Source of the DNA: Sphingobium lactosutens DS20
GTDB taxonomy: Bacteria > Pseudomonadota > Alphaproteobacteria > Sphingomonadales > Sphingomonadaceae
Assembly: GCF_000445105.1 (NCBI RefSeq)
Contig: NZ_ATDP01000075.1
Location: forward strand, 1 to 64,000
Length of the DNA: 64,000 nt
Direction: 5' to 3'
The translations under genes and the position numbers were made by a program. This document shows positions 33,014-42,281 of the stretch, piece by piece. Under the pieces are notes generated by a model. The model did not search any database, was not told the origin of the DNA, and was given only the letters and a program-made list of their open reading frames with translations. Within the stretch, counting starts at the first letter, position 1. The number at the start of each line of letters is the position of its first letter.

Positions 33014-34537
33014 ATGTATCCTTTACCGCAATGGACCCAACGGGCAGACAAGCGCGGGCTCGATCCGCTCGGCATGCAGAATAGTGGTGTGCTTCTTTAT
33101 CAGTCGCTGCTTCCAGGTATCAGCAACGTCACCCTGCGCATGCGCTATTATGGCTATTATTGCTGGCTGAGTGAAACCTACGCCCGGAAGGGAGCCACCA
33201 ACGACTTCGAAGCCTGGCGTAACTGGGTGCGGCGTGCCGAGGCGCTTTACGCGCTGGTGTCGGCGCAGGCCGGTGAGACCGGCGTCGGCGGCATCGACTG
33301 GGCCAATCGCCGCCTGGCCGCCGCAGGCCGAACCATCGACTTTGAAATGGCCGCATCGACCGACCCTGCGCAAGAGCGCTATCTGCGTCAGTCGCTCGGG
33401 GTCTTCGGCGGCGCCTATTATAGCCAGATGGTGGAAATGGGCCTGTTCACCGAGAACAGGCACGGGATACAGGTTGCGACCCGTGATCTGGGGCGCCGCG
33501 CCGCGACCCTGTTTGCCGATGCCATCGGCCCGGACCTCGTGAAGCTCCTGCGCCAGAAGATCACCGATGCGCGCGTCACGCCAGGTGATCTGGAACGTCT
33601 TGAACCGATCATACCATCCGCAATCGCGCCCGACAGCGCAGAGCGGCTTTTCTATGAAGCAGTCCTGTTCGCCAGAGAGGAACCTGCGCGCAAGAGCGCC
33701 CACAGCCGCGCCGCGACCCTCGCCCTCATCCTCGATGCCGCAAGTGCGCGCGGAGGATGGCCGGACCCCGAGCAGGTTCGATGGCATATGTTCGATCCGC
33801 CCGAGAATGCGCTATCCCCCGGTCTGGAGACACAGCGCCCCAACTGGGAAGCCTATCAATGCCAGGATCTGATGCAGGTCGCATGTGCAGCACTCCTGGC
33901 CTGGGCCATCGCGATCATCAACAGCGCACCGCATGGTCAGTCGTTGCCCGAGATCCGCGCCGAGATCGTCGCGCACCTGGCCGCGCAGGAGGAGTATCTC
34001 GTTTCGGCGCGTTCGGCCTATTGGCGCGACATACGCTGCCGTATCGAGCCCATGACCTTTGCCTATCAGAATGCATGGCGCAGCCTGACCAGTGCGCGCG
34101 GCGTCGTGACCGACAAGGCTGCTGAAGCGATCAACCTCATGGCGACATTGCATCAGCGTATCGCCAGCCGGACCGATCTCGCCACCGCTGTGGCGCAAGG
34201 GCTCCCGGACCGGGGCTCCGCCCATTCGCTGCGCACCGAAGTCGGCTGGCTGGAGCGACGGGAAGGAGAGGCCGTCGCCGATCTCATCGCCGACTATATG
34301 CTCGAGCGTGTCGTCCGCCGGCATAGCTGGGTCGCCATGCAGAAGCTGCGTCGCCAGCGCGACTATACCTTCCTGTTCGAGCAGCGGGACGCCAGGCTTG
34401 TCTATCTGGCCGCCTACCAGCCCGTCGCCACCACGCCGCGCCTCCAGCCGGCGATCCAGTTCCTCGCGGACATTCACCTTCTCGGCGAGGATGGGCCGAC
34501 GCCACTTGGCCTGGCGGCGCTGGAGGCGATGCAATGA
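33014..34537 (+). CDS. Unknown protein, first gene of a three-gene defence-like unit
   Basis: 507-residue soluble protein. I do not recognise it. The start 'MYPLPQWTQRADKRGLDPLGMQNSGVLLYQSLLPGISNVTLRMRYYGYYCWLSE' is Tyr-rich and looks conserved; the rest is mostly helical. No Walker, nuclease or membrane motifs are visible. Its stop overlaps the start of the PLD-type gene (ATGA), which in turn overlaps the cyclase-like gene, so the three are probably one translational unit. Neighbouring Gabija-like genes and a HEPN protein point to anti-phage defence. It may be the sensor or effector partner. Confidence 0.6.
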   Translation: MYPLPQWTQRADKRGLDPLGMQNSGVLLYQSLLPGISNVTLRMRYYGYYCWLSETYARKGATNDFEAWRNWVRRAEALYALVSAQAGETGVGGIDWANRRLAAAGRTIDFEMAASTDPAQERYLRQSLGVFGGAYYSQMVEMGLFTENRHGIQVATRDLGRRAATLFADAIGPDLVKLLRQKITDARVTPGDLERLEPIIPSAIAPDSAERLFYEAVLFAREEPARKSAHSRAATLALILDAASARGGWPDPEQVRWHMFDPPENALSPGLETQRPNWEAYQCQDLMQVACAALLAWAIAIINSAPHGQSLPEIRAEIVAHLAAQEEYLVSARSAYWRDIRCRIEPMTFAYQNAWRSLTSARGVVTDKAAEAINLMATLHQRIASRTDLATAVAQGLPDRGSAHSLRTEVGWLERREGEAVADLIADYMLERVVRRHSWVAMQKLRRQRDYTFLFEQRDARLVYLAAYQPVATTPRLQPAIQFLADIHLLGEDGPTPLGLAALEAMQ

Positions 34538-36915
34538 GGCTCCCCGACCATATTGGTCGCCGCGCCGGCCGGCCCTTCCATAGCGCGATCGCCACGAGCT
34601 TCGCCGTGGAGTTCGCAGCCGTCGAGGAAATCCTGCTGCCCCAGCTCATGGCAAGCGGCGCCTCCAACCTCCTGCTGATCACCGACGCCCGAATGGCGGC
34701 GCTGGCCCTCTCCGATGGATCGACCCTTCCGACCCTGCTCGGCCGGGATTATGCGCTCCACAGCCCGCCGCCGGCTGATGGTATCTTCCACCCAAAGATC
34801 ATCCTCCAGGTCGGTCGCGACAGCGCACGCGCCTTCGTGAGTTCGGCCAATCTGACCGCTTCGGGCCTAGCCGGCAACGCCGAGGTCGCGATCGAGATCG
34901 AGTGCAGGGACAAGGACAGCCCCGAGCGCGGGATCGTCCGCGCCATCTGGCGCTATCTCGACGCGCTCGTGCCGAAGGCCCCATCGCCCGCGCGCGACGC
35001 ACTCCTCTGGGCGCGAGAGCGCGCGGCATGGCTGGATGGCCCCGTTTCGCCCGATCTGCACGAACTCGACGATGGTTCGGCGATCGCCTTCCTCCATTCT
35101 CCCGGTGCAGAGGGCATCGGCGATCGTTTCATCTCGCTGGTCGGCAACGCACAGGTCGACACGCTGGTCGTGATAAGTCCTTATTGGGACGCTGATCTCA
35201 AAGCTCTCGCTGACCTCTCCCGCCGCCTTGCGCCCAGACAGGTCATCCTGCCGATAGACCCGTCCGCCCACGAATTTCCCGGCCAAGCGCCGTTCGCCAG
35301 GAAGGCGCGGATCGTTGCGCTCGACTGGCCCTCGCAGCGTTTCACCCATGCCAAGATCATCATCGCCTCGACCGCGACCCATGACCATGTCCTGTTCGGC
35401 AGCGCCAACTGCACGACCGCAGCCCTGGGCCACACCGGATCCGTCGGCGCCAATGCCGAAGCCTGTAACTACCGCCGCCTGCCGCGCGGTACCGCGCGTG
35501 AGGCGCTCGGCCTCGATCGCTGGCTCGATGGCGATGCCATCGGGCTCGATGATCTCGCGGCGCCGGTGGAAGGCCCGCCCATTCCCATGCAAGCGATCGA
35601 GGCCCGCCAGCCCGGCGCCTTCGAACTCGATTCCGGCTTGCTCCACTGGCGACCAGCGACAGCCGGCAGCGACCTCGGGAATGTCCAGTTGCTCGATCGC
35701 CATGCCCAGCTGATCCTATCGATCGCGGTTGCGTCCTTCCGGCATGGAGACGGCGCGCGCACGGTCCCGATCGATCCGGGCCTACAAAAAGCGGTGCGGT
35801 TCGCGCGTGTGGAAACCGGCCATGCTTTCTCGACCATCGCTCATGTCACGCATCGGGACGCCCTTCGCTCCCGCCGCCGGGAGGTGGCGACCGGCAGTGT
35901 CGCGCGGGCGCTTGCGCGCTTCACCGACGGCGCCGACTTCGACCTGTGGATGCATCAGGCCTTCGAGACCCTGGCCCGGGCGGATTTCGATTCTGACCAG
36001 GAACCCCGCAAACTCTCTGCGGTTCGCCCGCACGCCCGCAAGACGGATCGCGAGCCCGCCGCGCCGGTGCCGCTGAGCTATGAAGAATTCATGCAAGGCA
36101 AAGCGGGCACGCGGCAGCAAGGAGGGCAGGGCGCCAACAGTCTTGCAGGAACCTACAGCGACAGCATCCGCGACTTCCTCAATCTTCTCTCCGGCCGGGC
36201 GGCCGCGATCGTCCCCGACGACGACTATGATCCGGAATTCGACGATCCGCCGGAAGACGAGACCGGTGGGCCGCCCCTTGACGGGGCTGACCCTCCCGCG
36301 ATTGAACCTGCTCCCCGGCATGACGAGAAACCTCGCCATGAGCCGATCGATGCCCGTCTCTACGAACGGCATGTCATCGCTTATGTCGAGGGTCTCGAGG
36401 ATGACGAGCCGCTTGGCTCGAGTGACGTCCTGCGCCTGCGCTTCTGGACCCTTTTCCTGCTGTACAAGGCCCGTTGCGAAGACCTCCCCAAGGGTCTCGA
36501 CACATCCAGCGTCGCACTCGGCTGGCCACGCTTCCTCGTTCGCATCCTGGTCGGCTTCTTCTGCGGGCGCAGGCCCGCCATCACCCGCGTCATGCTCGCG
36601 CGCGATTATGGCGGGATGCCGGTCGATTTCATGGAATGCTGGATCACCATCCTCTGGGGTCTGGATGCGATCGAAAACGCGCTGGCGGACCGCCCCCGGG
36701 ATCGCGCGTTCCTCAAATATATCCCGGGCCTGCGGCAGCGTGTCATTTCGCTCCTTGGCCTTGCTCCCGCCGAATTGAATGGAGACATCGCCCTGGACGT
36801 CCACGCAGGACTGGATGGAACGATCGGCCCTCGGCTCGGGGTTACGCCGCATATGAAGGGCACCGCTGCCGCGGCTTCAGGCAGCAACCCCATCATGGAA
36901 GGACGTGGCCGATGA
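34534..36915 (+). CDS. Double-HKD phospholipase-D-type protein
   Basis: 793-residue protein. Two PLD half-sites are visible. The first has His86, Lys88 and then Ser103, Asn106 ('FHPKIIL...FVSSANLT'); the second has His272, Lys274 and Ser290, Asn292 ('THAKIII...LFGSANCT'). This H-x-K...S-x-x-N pattern is that of PLD-superfamily nucleases such as BfiI. Residues ~330-793 carry no helicase motif; an acidic, Pro-rich linker sits near 560-610. It could cut DNA or lipid. ATGA overlaps on both sides tie it to its partners. Confidence 0.75.
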   Translation: MRLPDHIGRRAGRPFHSAIATSFAVEFAAVEEILLPQLMASGASNLLLITDARMAALALSDGSTLPTLLGRDYALHSPPPADGIFHPKIILQVGRDSARAFVSSANLTASGLAGNAEVAIEIECRDKDSPERGIVRAIWRYLDALVPKAPSPARDALLWARERAAWLDGPVSPDLHELDDGSAIAFLHSPGAEGIGDRFISLVGNAQVDTLVVISPYWDADLKALADLSRRLAPRQVILPIDPSAHEFPGQAPFARKARIVALDWPSQRFTHAKIIIASTATHDHVLFGSANCTTAALGHTGSVGANAEACNYRRLPRGTAREALGLDRWLDGDAIGLDDLAAPVEGPPIPMQAIEARQPGAFELDSGLLHWRPATAGSDLGNVQLLDRHAQLILSIAVASFRHGDGARTVPIDPGLQKAVRFARVETGHAFSTIAHVTHRDALRSRRREVATGSVARALARFTDGADFDLWMHQAFETLARADFDSDQEPRKLSAVRPHARKTDREPAAPVPLSYEEFMQGKAGTRQQGGQGANSLAGTYSDSIRDFLNLLSGRAAAIVPDDDYDPEFDDPPEDETGGPPLDGADPPAIEPAPRHDEKPRHEPIDARLYERHVIAYVEGLEDDEPLGSSDVLRLRFWTLFLLYKARCEDLPKGLDTSSVALGWPRFLVRILVGFFCGRRPAITRVMLARDYGGMPVDFMECWITILWGLDAIENALADRPRDRAFLKYIPGLRQRVISLLGLAPAELNGDIALDVHAGLDGTIGPRLGVTPHMKGTAAAASGSNPIMEGRGR

Positions 36916-37667
36916 GGGACGAAGCAGCTTTGCCCATCGCGCCAGAAGCGAGCGCGCAAGGCCGCCGCTGGTCCATCTGGATCGATATCGAGGGGTTCAG
37001 CACACTCTGGGACCGCGGGAACAAGGCGATCCTTGGCCTGCGCGCGGCGATGGAGGGCATCTACCAGATAGGAACGAGGATCTATCACGCCGATCCGGAT
37101 CGCCTTTTCGCGCACCAGTTCGGGGACGGTTTCATCATTGTGGCGGATTTCCACGAACCGCAGCTCGATCGGTGCGCAGCGATTGCCATCGCTCTCATGC
37201 GGCACGTCTCCGGGGCGCGTCCGGCCATCGCGGAAGGCGCATTCGCCGACATTTCGGGACTTTGGCCCATGGCGATCCAGGCGGCCGCCGTGCGTGATGG
37301 CGCCGACGACCGTGTGGCGCTCGGCAGCGGGATCATGACCCTCCTCCCGGTCATGGGCACCGCGCTGATCGCCGCCAACAAACTCGATGCGAAGAACCCC
37401 GTCAAAGGATCGATCCTGACCGTGGCATCCGCCAACAGCGCCCGGATATCATCCGCATTTCAGCGTCAGGACGTCGCCACTGCCAAGGATGTGACGATCA
37501 TCGACTGGGTCCATACCGAGCATGCCGATATAGAACGGATGCTGATGGACGCCGGCGTCGGTCGATCCGCCGGCGATGCCGAAAAAGCGGTCCGGGACTA
37601 TGCCGTTGCAGAAAAACCCCCATTCGCGTGGATCGACGGGACCTTCAGCTACAACAATATCACCTGA
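36912..37667 (+). CDS. Class III nucleotidyl-cyclase-like protein
   Basis: 251-residue protein. 'WSIWIDIEGFSTLW' (Asp25) and 'HQFGDGFIIVADF' (Asp72) match the two metal-binding aspartates of class III cyclases. The base-selecting Lys of adenylate cyclases is not evident (Gln69 precedes the FGDG turn). Free-standing cyclases of this class make cCMP or cUMP in Pycsar defence, so a signalling role is possible. No cyclic-nucleotide effector of the known Pycsar types lies next to it. It may instead be a degenerate domain with a scaffold role. Confidence 0.6.
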   Translation: MRDEAALPIAPEASAQGRRWSIWIDIEGFSTLWDRGNKAILGLRAAMEGIYQIGTRIYHADPDRLFAHQFGDGFIIVADFHEPQLDRCAAIAIALMRHVSGARPAIAEGAFADISGLWPMAIQAAAVRDGADDRVALGSGIMTLLPVMGTALIAANKLDAKNPVKGSILTVASANSARISSAFQRQDVATAKDVTIIDWVHTEHADIERMLMDAGVGRSAGDAEKAVRDYAVAEKPPFAWIDGTFSYNNIT

Positions 37668-37718
37668 TCGCCAGCGAGCTGGGCACGCTTTCGTCGAGGT
37701 CGACGATGAAGTTGGATT

Positions 37719-39134
37719 TCAGCCAAGGATCGGTGACTGCGCGCAAATGACCAGTTCCCTGGAGCCACGCGTCATCGCGACATAGAGATGGCGGGCATCG
37801 AGTTCATCGGCGCCCAGGATCACCGCGACATCCGCCTCGAGCCCTTTGAGCAGCAGCGTGCTTCCAACGGCACGACGCGGCAGTGACCGTCCGACGAGCC
37901 GATACTCCTCGCGCATCGCGATCGCCGTCTCGACAAAAGGCGTGCCGCCTCGCTCGCACCGCTGCAGGGCCTGCATGCAGGCCCGAAACACGGCCGGGCG
38001 AAAGACGCGCGCGCCGCTTTGTTTGTTGAGTTCGACAAGCAGCGCGGCAACCCGCTGGTGACACCTGTCTGCCTCGAAGGCGAGGGCGGCGCTCTCGACC
38101 TCATTGGCCTCCTTGCGCGCCTGGCCGCGCCGCAGCGTATCGAGCCGCTGCACCAGTTGAGCCGTTCCCACATTGGTCATGAGCTTCTGCGCAAAGTCGA
38201 GGATCTGGCCCGTTGCCTGCTGGCTCGCGAGATCGAGGGCTTCAGCGAAGGAAACGAGATCCCGAAGATCGACCGCCTCGACCGTCACGGCTCCGGGCGT
38301 CTGGCTCGCAAATCGCTGCTGGCTTCCCGGATTGCGCGAATCGCCGATGATAAGGACTGAGCCGTCGGTGGCGGGCGATCGGCTCTGACATGCCCCAAGC
38401 TGCTTGGGATGGTCGTTCTGACTGCCGTCGAGCTGGACCCAGCGCACCTCGGGCACCGCCTGCCTCAGGTCGATCTTCCGTCCGGCATGAAGCTCGCCCC
38501 GGACATGAAGGAGCCAACGGCCGAAGGTCTCGGTACCCGCATTTCTCCATCGCCAGGGATCGCCCAGCGTGCCCGCAACGGAGAAATGGCCAAGCACCTG
38601 TCCATTCCAGTCGGCGAGTGGGTCGTTGCGGTCGAAGCCGAAGATCGCCTGCATGGGATCACCCACCACCGCGGTCGGCAACAGCGCTGAAAGTGCGCAC
38701 ACCAGCTGATGCTGAAGTTCTGAACAATCCTGATACTCATCGACCAGCAGCCGTGCATAACTGGCCTGGATCACGTCCGACACATGGCCCGAGAGAAGCA
38801 GGCGCGCGGCCGCGCGACGGATCGCCACATAGCCCGGTGTACGTCCTTCGAGGATCGCGGGATCATGACCCGAGCGCAGCGGAAAGGTCTTGATCAGCCG
38901 CATCGCCCATCCGTCGATGGTCGCCAGCCGGTAAAGGCGCGGCTGCACGCCGGCCCGGTCAAGCCGCCCCTTCAGCGCCGCCACCCCCGCATTGGTATGG
39001 GTCAGCACCAGGATCGGCGTGCGTGCCGTGTGACGGGTCAACGCTCGGCTCAGCAATTCGGTCTTGCCGCAGCCGGCAGGCGCGACGATGGCCCCGCGTC
39101 CGATCGCCAGCAGATCCGGCATGCCGTCAGCCAT
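37719..39134 (-). CDS. UvrD-like helicase (GajB-like)
   Basis: 471-residue superfamily 1 helicase. Walker A is 'APAGCGKTELL', motif II 'LLVDEYQD', motif III 'VVGDPMQAIFGF', and the C-terminal motifs are 'STLLLKGLEADVAVILGAD' and 'LYVAMTRGSRELVI'. It is short for UvrD and fits GajB of Gabija. I place the start at 'MADGMPDLL', which overlaps the ATPase gene by eight bases; upstream in-frame codons lie within that gene. It is convergent with the cyclase-like gene. Confidence 0.82.
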   Translation of the reverse strand: MADGMPDLLAIGRGAIVAPAGCGKTELLSRALTRHTARTPILVLTHTNAGVAALKGRLDRAGVQPRLYRLATIDGWAMRLIKTFPLRSGHDPAILEGRTPGYVAIRRAAARLLLSGHVSDVIQASYARLLVDEYQDCSELQHQLVCALSALLPTAVVGDPMQAIFGFDRNDPLADWNGQVLGHFSVAGTLGDPWRWRNAGTETFGRWLLHVRGELHAGRKIDLRQAVPEVRWVQLDGSQNDHPKQLGACQSRSPATDGSVLIIGDSRNPGSQQRFASQTPGAVTVEAVDLRDLVSFAEALDLASQQATGQILDFAQKLMTNVGTAQLVQRLDTLRRGQARKEANEVESAALAFEADRCHQRVAALLVELNKQSGARVFRPAVFRACMQALQRCERGGTPFVETAIAMREEYRLVGRSLPRRAVGSTLLLKGLEADVAVILGADELDARHLYVAMTRGSRELVICAQSPILG

Positions 39135-40845
39135 GGTCGATCCAGGCGAAAATCGCATCGATCGTCGGGCGAAGCTGACCTCCCGTCGTCTGATGCAGAT
39201 CCGGCGCGACAATCTCCTGCGCCACGGCCTCCATGGCACTGACGCTCTTGAACCATCCCTTGCGGGTGCGCGATGCCCGGCCGAGCATGGCGCGGGTGGC
39301 GGCATCGAGGCTGCCGAAGGCGGCCACGTTCCTCACAGTCTCCAACTGATAGGCGTTCTGCGACACCGAGCGGATGTGGTCGGAGACCACGCTCTCCTCC
39401 TTGAGATCGATGGCCCGTTCGAGAAGCAGCTTTGCGCCGCCGACCGACAGCGACATGAACAGCTCATCTTCCAGCGCATGCCCATCGGTCCATTTGAAGA
39501 CCTTCCCGCCGGCCTGAAGAAAGGCCGCCTCGAGATTGCCGTGCACCGCGATGTCGCTGTCGCGCAGCACCCCGGTTCGATAGCCCATCTGCTGGAAGGC
39601 ACTCGCGCGGGCGAAGGTCGTATCGCCGCCGCCGTCGACGAGCGCGACACCGAGCGCGGTCAGCGATGGCCGGTTCGTCGCCTGGCGATAAAGGTCGAGT
39701 CCCCGGATCAAGCCCACCTCGCTCGCGCCCTCGCAGACCAGCACCGACCGGGCGAGCAAGGCATCGGGAAATTTGCGGACCGTCCCCTGGACGTCGCCGG
39801 CACGGCCCATCCACGATACGGTATGGCCAAACGGACCTGGCCGCACGACATGGAGTTGCTCGATCGACAGTTCCCGCACCGCCACCGGCGAATGGCTGGT
39901 GACGAAGGCCTGCAAGGGCGGCGCCTGCTCCTTGGCCCCGAGTTCTGTCAGCAGCCGAATGATCCGGTGGGGTTCAAGACCATGCTCCAGTTCATCGATG
40001 AGGATCATCGGGGCATCGCCCGCGACATGCCGCTGCAAGCCGGCGACGAGCAGACGGACCGATCCGAGACCAAGCCCGCGCAAAGGCACGCCATCGCCGC
40101 CATGAAGCGAGATCGTGCCGCCGGTGACATTCACCCCATGGGCGTCGAGCAAGGCCTGGACCTGCCCGGCGATCGGCACGCCGAGCCGGCTGGCCGTCGT
40201 CTGAACGGCGGCAAGGGCCTCGCCGAGTTGATCCTTCGCCTTGTCACCAAAGGCGATCCGCGCGTCGCGCGCGGCCTGCGCGATGGCTGAAGCCGCGCTC
40301 GCCCGTTCCTCGGACACCTTGTTCAGGATCGAACCCCGCTTCCAGCTCAGATTATGTTCGCCCGACTGCCCGAGCCGGGTCGGCGCAAGCCGCACACGAT
40401 CCGCCCAACTCAGACTGCGCGACTGGCCGAGAGCCGCAGCCCGCTCGGAGACGAGCCGCCATTGCGGTTCGAGATCGTCGCCTACCGACAGTTCCACCGT
40501 CAGCACCGTATCGAGGCCCGAACCGGGCTCTGGCTCGATGACACCGCTCTGGAAGTTGAAGCCACGCAGATAAAGGCCATAGGCCTCCATCGAGCGGAGT
40601 TGGCTGTCGAGTTCCCCAAGCGTCACGCTGACCTGAATAGGCTGATCGAGCCGCAGCCCATGAAAATCATCGTCGCAGAAGGTGAGGTTCCGGCGCGCGC
40701 CGAGGCAGAAGTCGATCGCATCGAGTATCGTCGATTTGCCGCTGTCGCCCGGTCCGATCAGGCAGTTGATGCCGGAGAGTGGAAACCAGTCCAGCCGCGC
40801 GATCGAGCGAAAATTCCTGATTTCGATTTTACGAATCCGCGCCAT
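39127..40845 (-). CDS. OLD-family ATPase/nuclease (GajA-like)
   Basis: 572-residue protein. An SMC-like ATPase head comes first ('IEIRNFRSIARLDWFPLSGINCLIGPGDSGKST', Walker A at 31-39; Walker B 'MILIDELEHGLEPH', then 'AFVTSHSPVAV'). A C-terminal Toprim follows with Glu in 'VLVCEGASEVGLI' and the acidic pair in 'VLRDSD'. GajA of Gabija has this layout and cuts or nicks phage DNA when nucleotides fall. The paired UvrD-like gene supports the Gabija reading, though other OLD-UvrD pairs exist (for example PARIS-like or Old/Tin). Confidence 0.82.
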   Translation of the reverse strand: MARIRKIEIRNFRSIARLDWFPLSGINCLIGPGDSGKSTILDAIDFCLGARRNLTFCDDDFHGLRLDQPIQVSVTLGELDSQLRSMEAYGLYLRGFNFQSGVIEPEPGSGLDTVLTVELSVGDDLEPQWRLVSERAAALGQSRSLSWADRVRLAPTRLGQSGEHNLSWKRGSILNKVSEERASAASAIAQAARDARIAFGDKAKDQLGEALAAVQTTASRLGVPIAGQVQALLDAHGVNVTGGTISLHGGDGVPLRGLGLGSVRLLVAGLQRHVAGDAPMILIDELEHGLEPHRIIRLLTELGAKEQAPPLQAFVTSHSPVAVRELSIEQLHVVRPGPFGHTVSWMGRAGDVQGTVRKFPDALLARSVLVCEGASEVGLIRGLDLYRQATNRPSLTALGVALVDGGGDTTFARASAFQQMGYRTGVLRDSDIAVHGNLEAAFLQAGGKVFKWTDGHALEDELFMSLSVGGAKLLLERAIDLKEESVVSDHIRSVSQNAYQLETVRNVAAFGSLDAATRAMLGRASRTRKGWFKSVSAMEAVAQEIVAPDLHQTTGGQLRPTIDAIFAWIDHG

Positions 40846-41022
40846 TCAGTCCAATGTCCCCTCATTCTCTCAGGGAAAGGACTAGCGGTTAGCAAAGCCT
40901 GCCGATAGTCAAAGTCCGCCGCGTATGAGGGCGTATCACCAGATCTTCACCGTCGCGCGGCTATCCATCTATCCATCCCGACATAAAGTGCGCGCGGGCC
41001 ATCCATCAGGAGCCGAAGAACA

Positions 41023-41490
41023 ATGCGCCGTGAAGATATCGATCAGGACATGCGGGCTCTGGCCTTCGACTTTTTCTACTGGTTCTCCCGCTTCGAGTTT
41101 GCGCTGAAGGAAAAGCGCTTCCTCAGGAACGAGGCCATCGGCGCGCGTGCCGAACCCGATTGGGACAAGTTCGTCATGGCGCATCGCGCCGCTTATGCCC
41201 TATCTCCCGCCGGCGAGGCACTGCTTGCCGAACAGCCCCGACGGCAGATCGTCGGCGATCCCGAACATGACTTCGAGGATGTGCCCTTTTCTCCGAACAC
41301 GGCCGATCTCGACAGGGTCGTGGCCTATGCCAAGACCGTGCGGAACAATCTCTTCCATGGCGGCAAACATGACCATGACCAGTGGGACGATCCCGCCCGT
41401 ATGCGCCGACTGCTCACGCTGACCATCGCCGTCCTGACGGAACTGGCGGTGCTGGGCGAGTTCGGCGGCGACTATGACCGCTACTATTGA
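41023..41490 (+). CDS. HEPN-domain-like protein
   Basis: 155-residue helical protein with 'AYAKTVRNNLFHGGKHDHD': Arg107, Asn108 and His112 form the RN-x3-H signature of HEPN ribonucleases. HEPN proteins are common effectors in abortive infection and TA modules. No MNT-type antitoxin partner is next to it. It is divergent from the Gabija-like pair and may be part of that locus or independent. Confidence 0.65.
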   Translation: MRREDIDQDMRALAFDFFYWFSRFEFALKEKRFLRNEAIGARAEPDWDKFVMAHRAAYALSPAGEALLAEQPRRQIVGDPEHDFEDVPFSPNTADLDRVVAYAKTVRNNLFHGGKHDHDQWDDPARMRRLLTLTIAVLTELAVLGEFGGDYDRYY

Positions 41491-41879
41491 AGGTCGCCCG
41501 CGCTGACTCCTCACCCCGTTGCGATGACGAGAGCGGCCGTCGCGGTCGCCGCACTAAAGCCCCGGGCTCGATCTCGCGATCCAGCCCATGTTCGCCCTGC
41601 ATGGCTGCGGCCGATGCACAAAGTCTTGCCGCCGCAATGACGTGTTTGCCCATGATCCATCGCGCCAGTCCCGGTGCCCTCATATCGGGCAACGCATGTC
41701 GGTGCCGACCTTGTTTCCTGTCGAAGCCGGAGATCGTTCGCTCTTCGTCGAAATGCCCCTGCATCGCATCCCCATCATGAACCATCTGCCGTGCGAGCAT
41801 CTCGAGCGCATATCCCTCGCGGCAACGCCTGCGCCAAATTCCCGACCGCATGCCACCGGACCACATTGTCGCCGTCTCG
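41491..41879. other. Intergenic stretch, no confident gene
   Basis: Only overlapping frames without support. One from 41588 begins 'MFALHGCGRCTKSCRRNDVF' and could be a small Cys-rich protein, but it runs through the next gene in a different frame and is not convincing. Confidence 0.35.
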
Positions 41880-42281
41880 ATGACTGCTATCATTGGAAGC
41901 ATCTCGCTCCTGAGACGGGAGAAGCAGTTCCGCGCGACAGCAAAGCCATTCGTCTATCTCATCGCGCCCCTCATCCCCATGCTGGGCCTCCCGGCGATCG
42001 GCGAGGGGAGCTATCGACTGGCCAGCGACGAGAAGACCGCCCAGCCTATCACGGTCCCCTTCGATGGCCGGGCACGCAGCGCCACGCTCCTGGCGCTGGG
42101 GAAGGACACCATGGTCTATCGCCTTGATGATTGCCTGTATCTTTCAGGACCGCGTGGCGAGGGACCCCTGAAGCTCGGCTGCGACCGAAAAGCCGCCGGA
42201 TGCATAGGATGCAGGAAACTGCTCCGAGACGATCCCGTTTCGCCGATCGACCCGCTGCATTTGCGTGCCCGTCGATCGTGA
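41880..42281 (+). CDS. Hypothetical membrane-associated protein
   Basis: 133-residue protein. A hydrophobic segment near the N-terminus ('FVYLIAPLIPMLGLPAIGEGSY') is followed by a periplasmic-looking domain ('ITVPFDGRARSATLLALGKDTMVYRLDDCLYLSG'). An ATG at 41850 is an alternative start. Function unknown. Confidence 0.45.
   Translation: MTAIIGSISLLRREKQFRATAKPFVYLIAPLIPMLGLPAIGEGSYRLASDEKTAQPITVPFDGRARSATLLALGKDTMVYRLDDCLYLSGPRGEGPLKLGCDRKAAGCIGCRKLLRDDPVSPIDPLHLRARRS

Noticed and set aside
36912-37667. Complete Pycsar system
   Set aside because: The cyclase-like domain is present, but neither neighbour shows a cyclic-nucleotide-binding domain or TIR/transmembrane effector of the known Pycsar types.
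41588-42127. 180-codon Cys-rich plus-strand frame
   Set aside because: Its second half overlaps the more protein-like 41880-42281 frame and becomes His/Arg/Pro-rich, as expected for a shadow.
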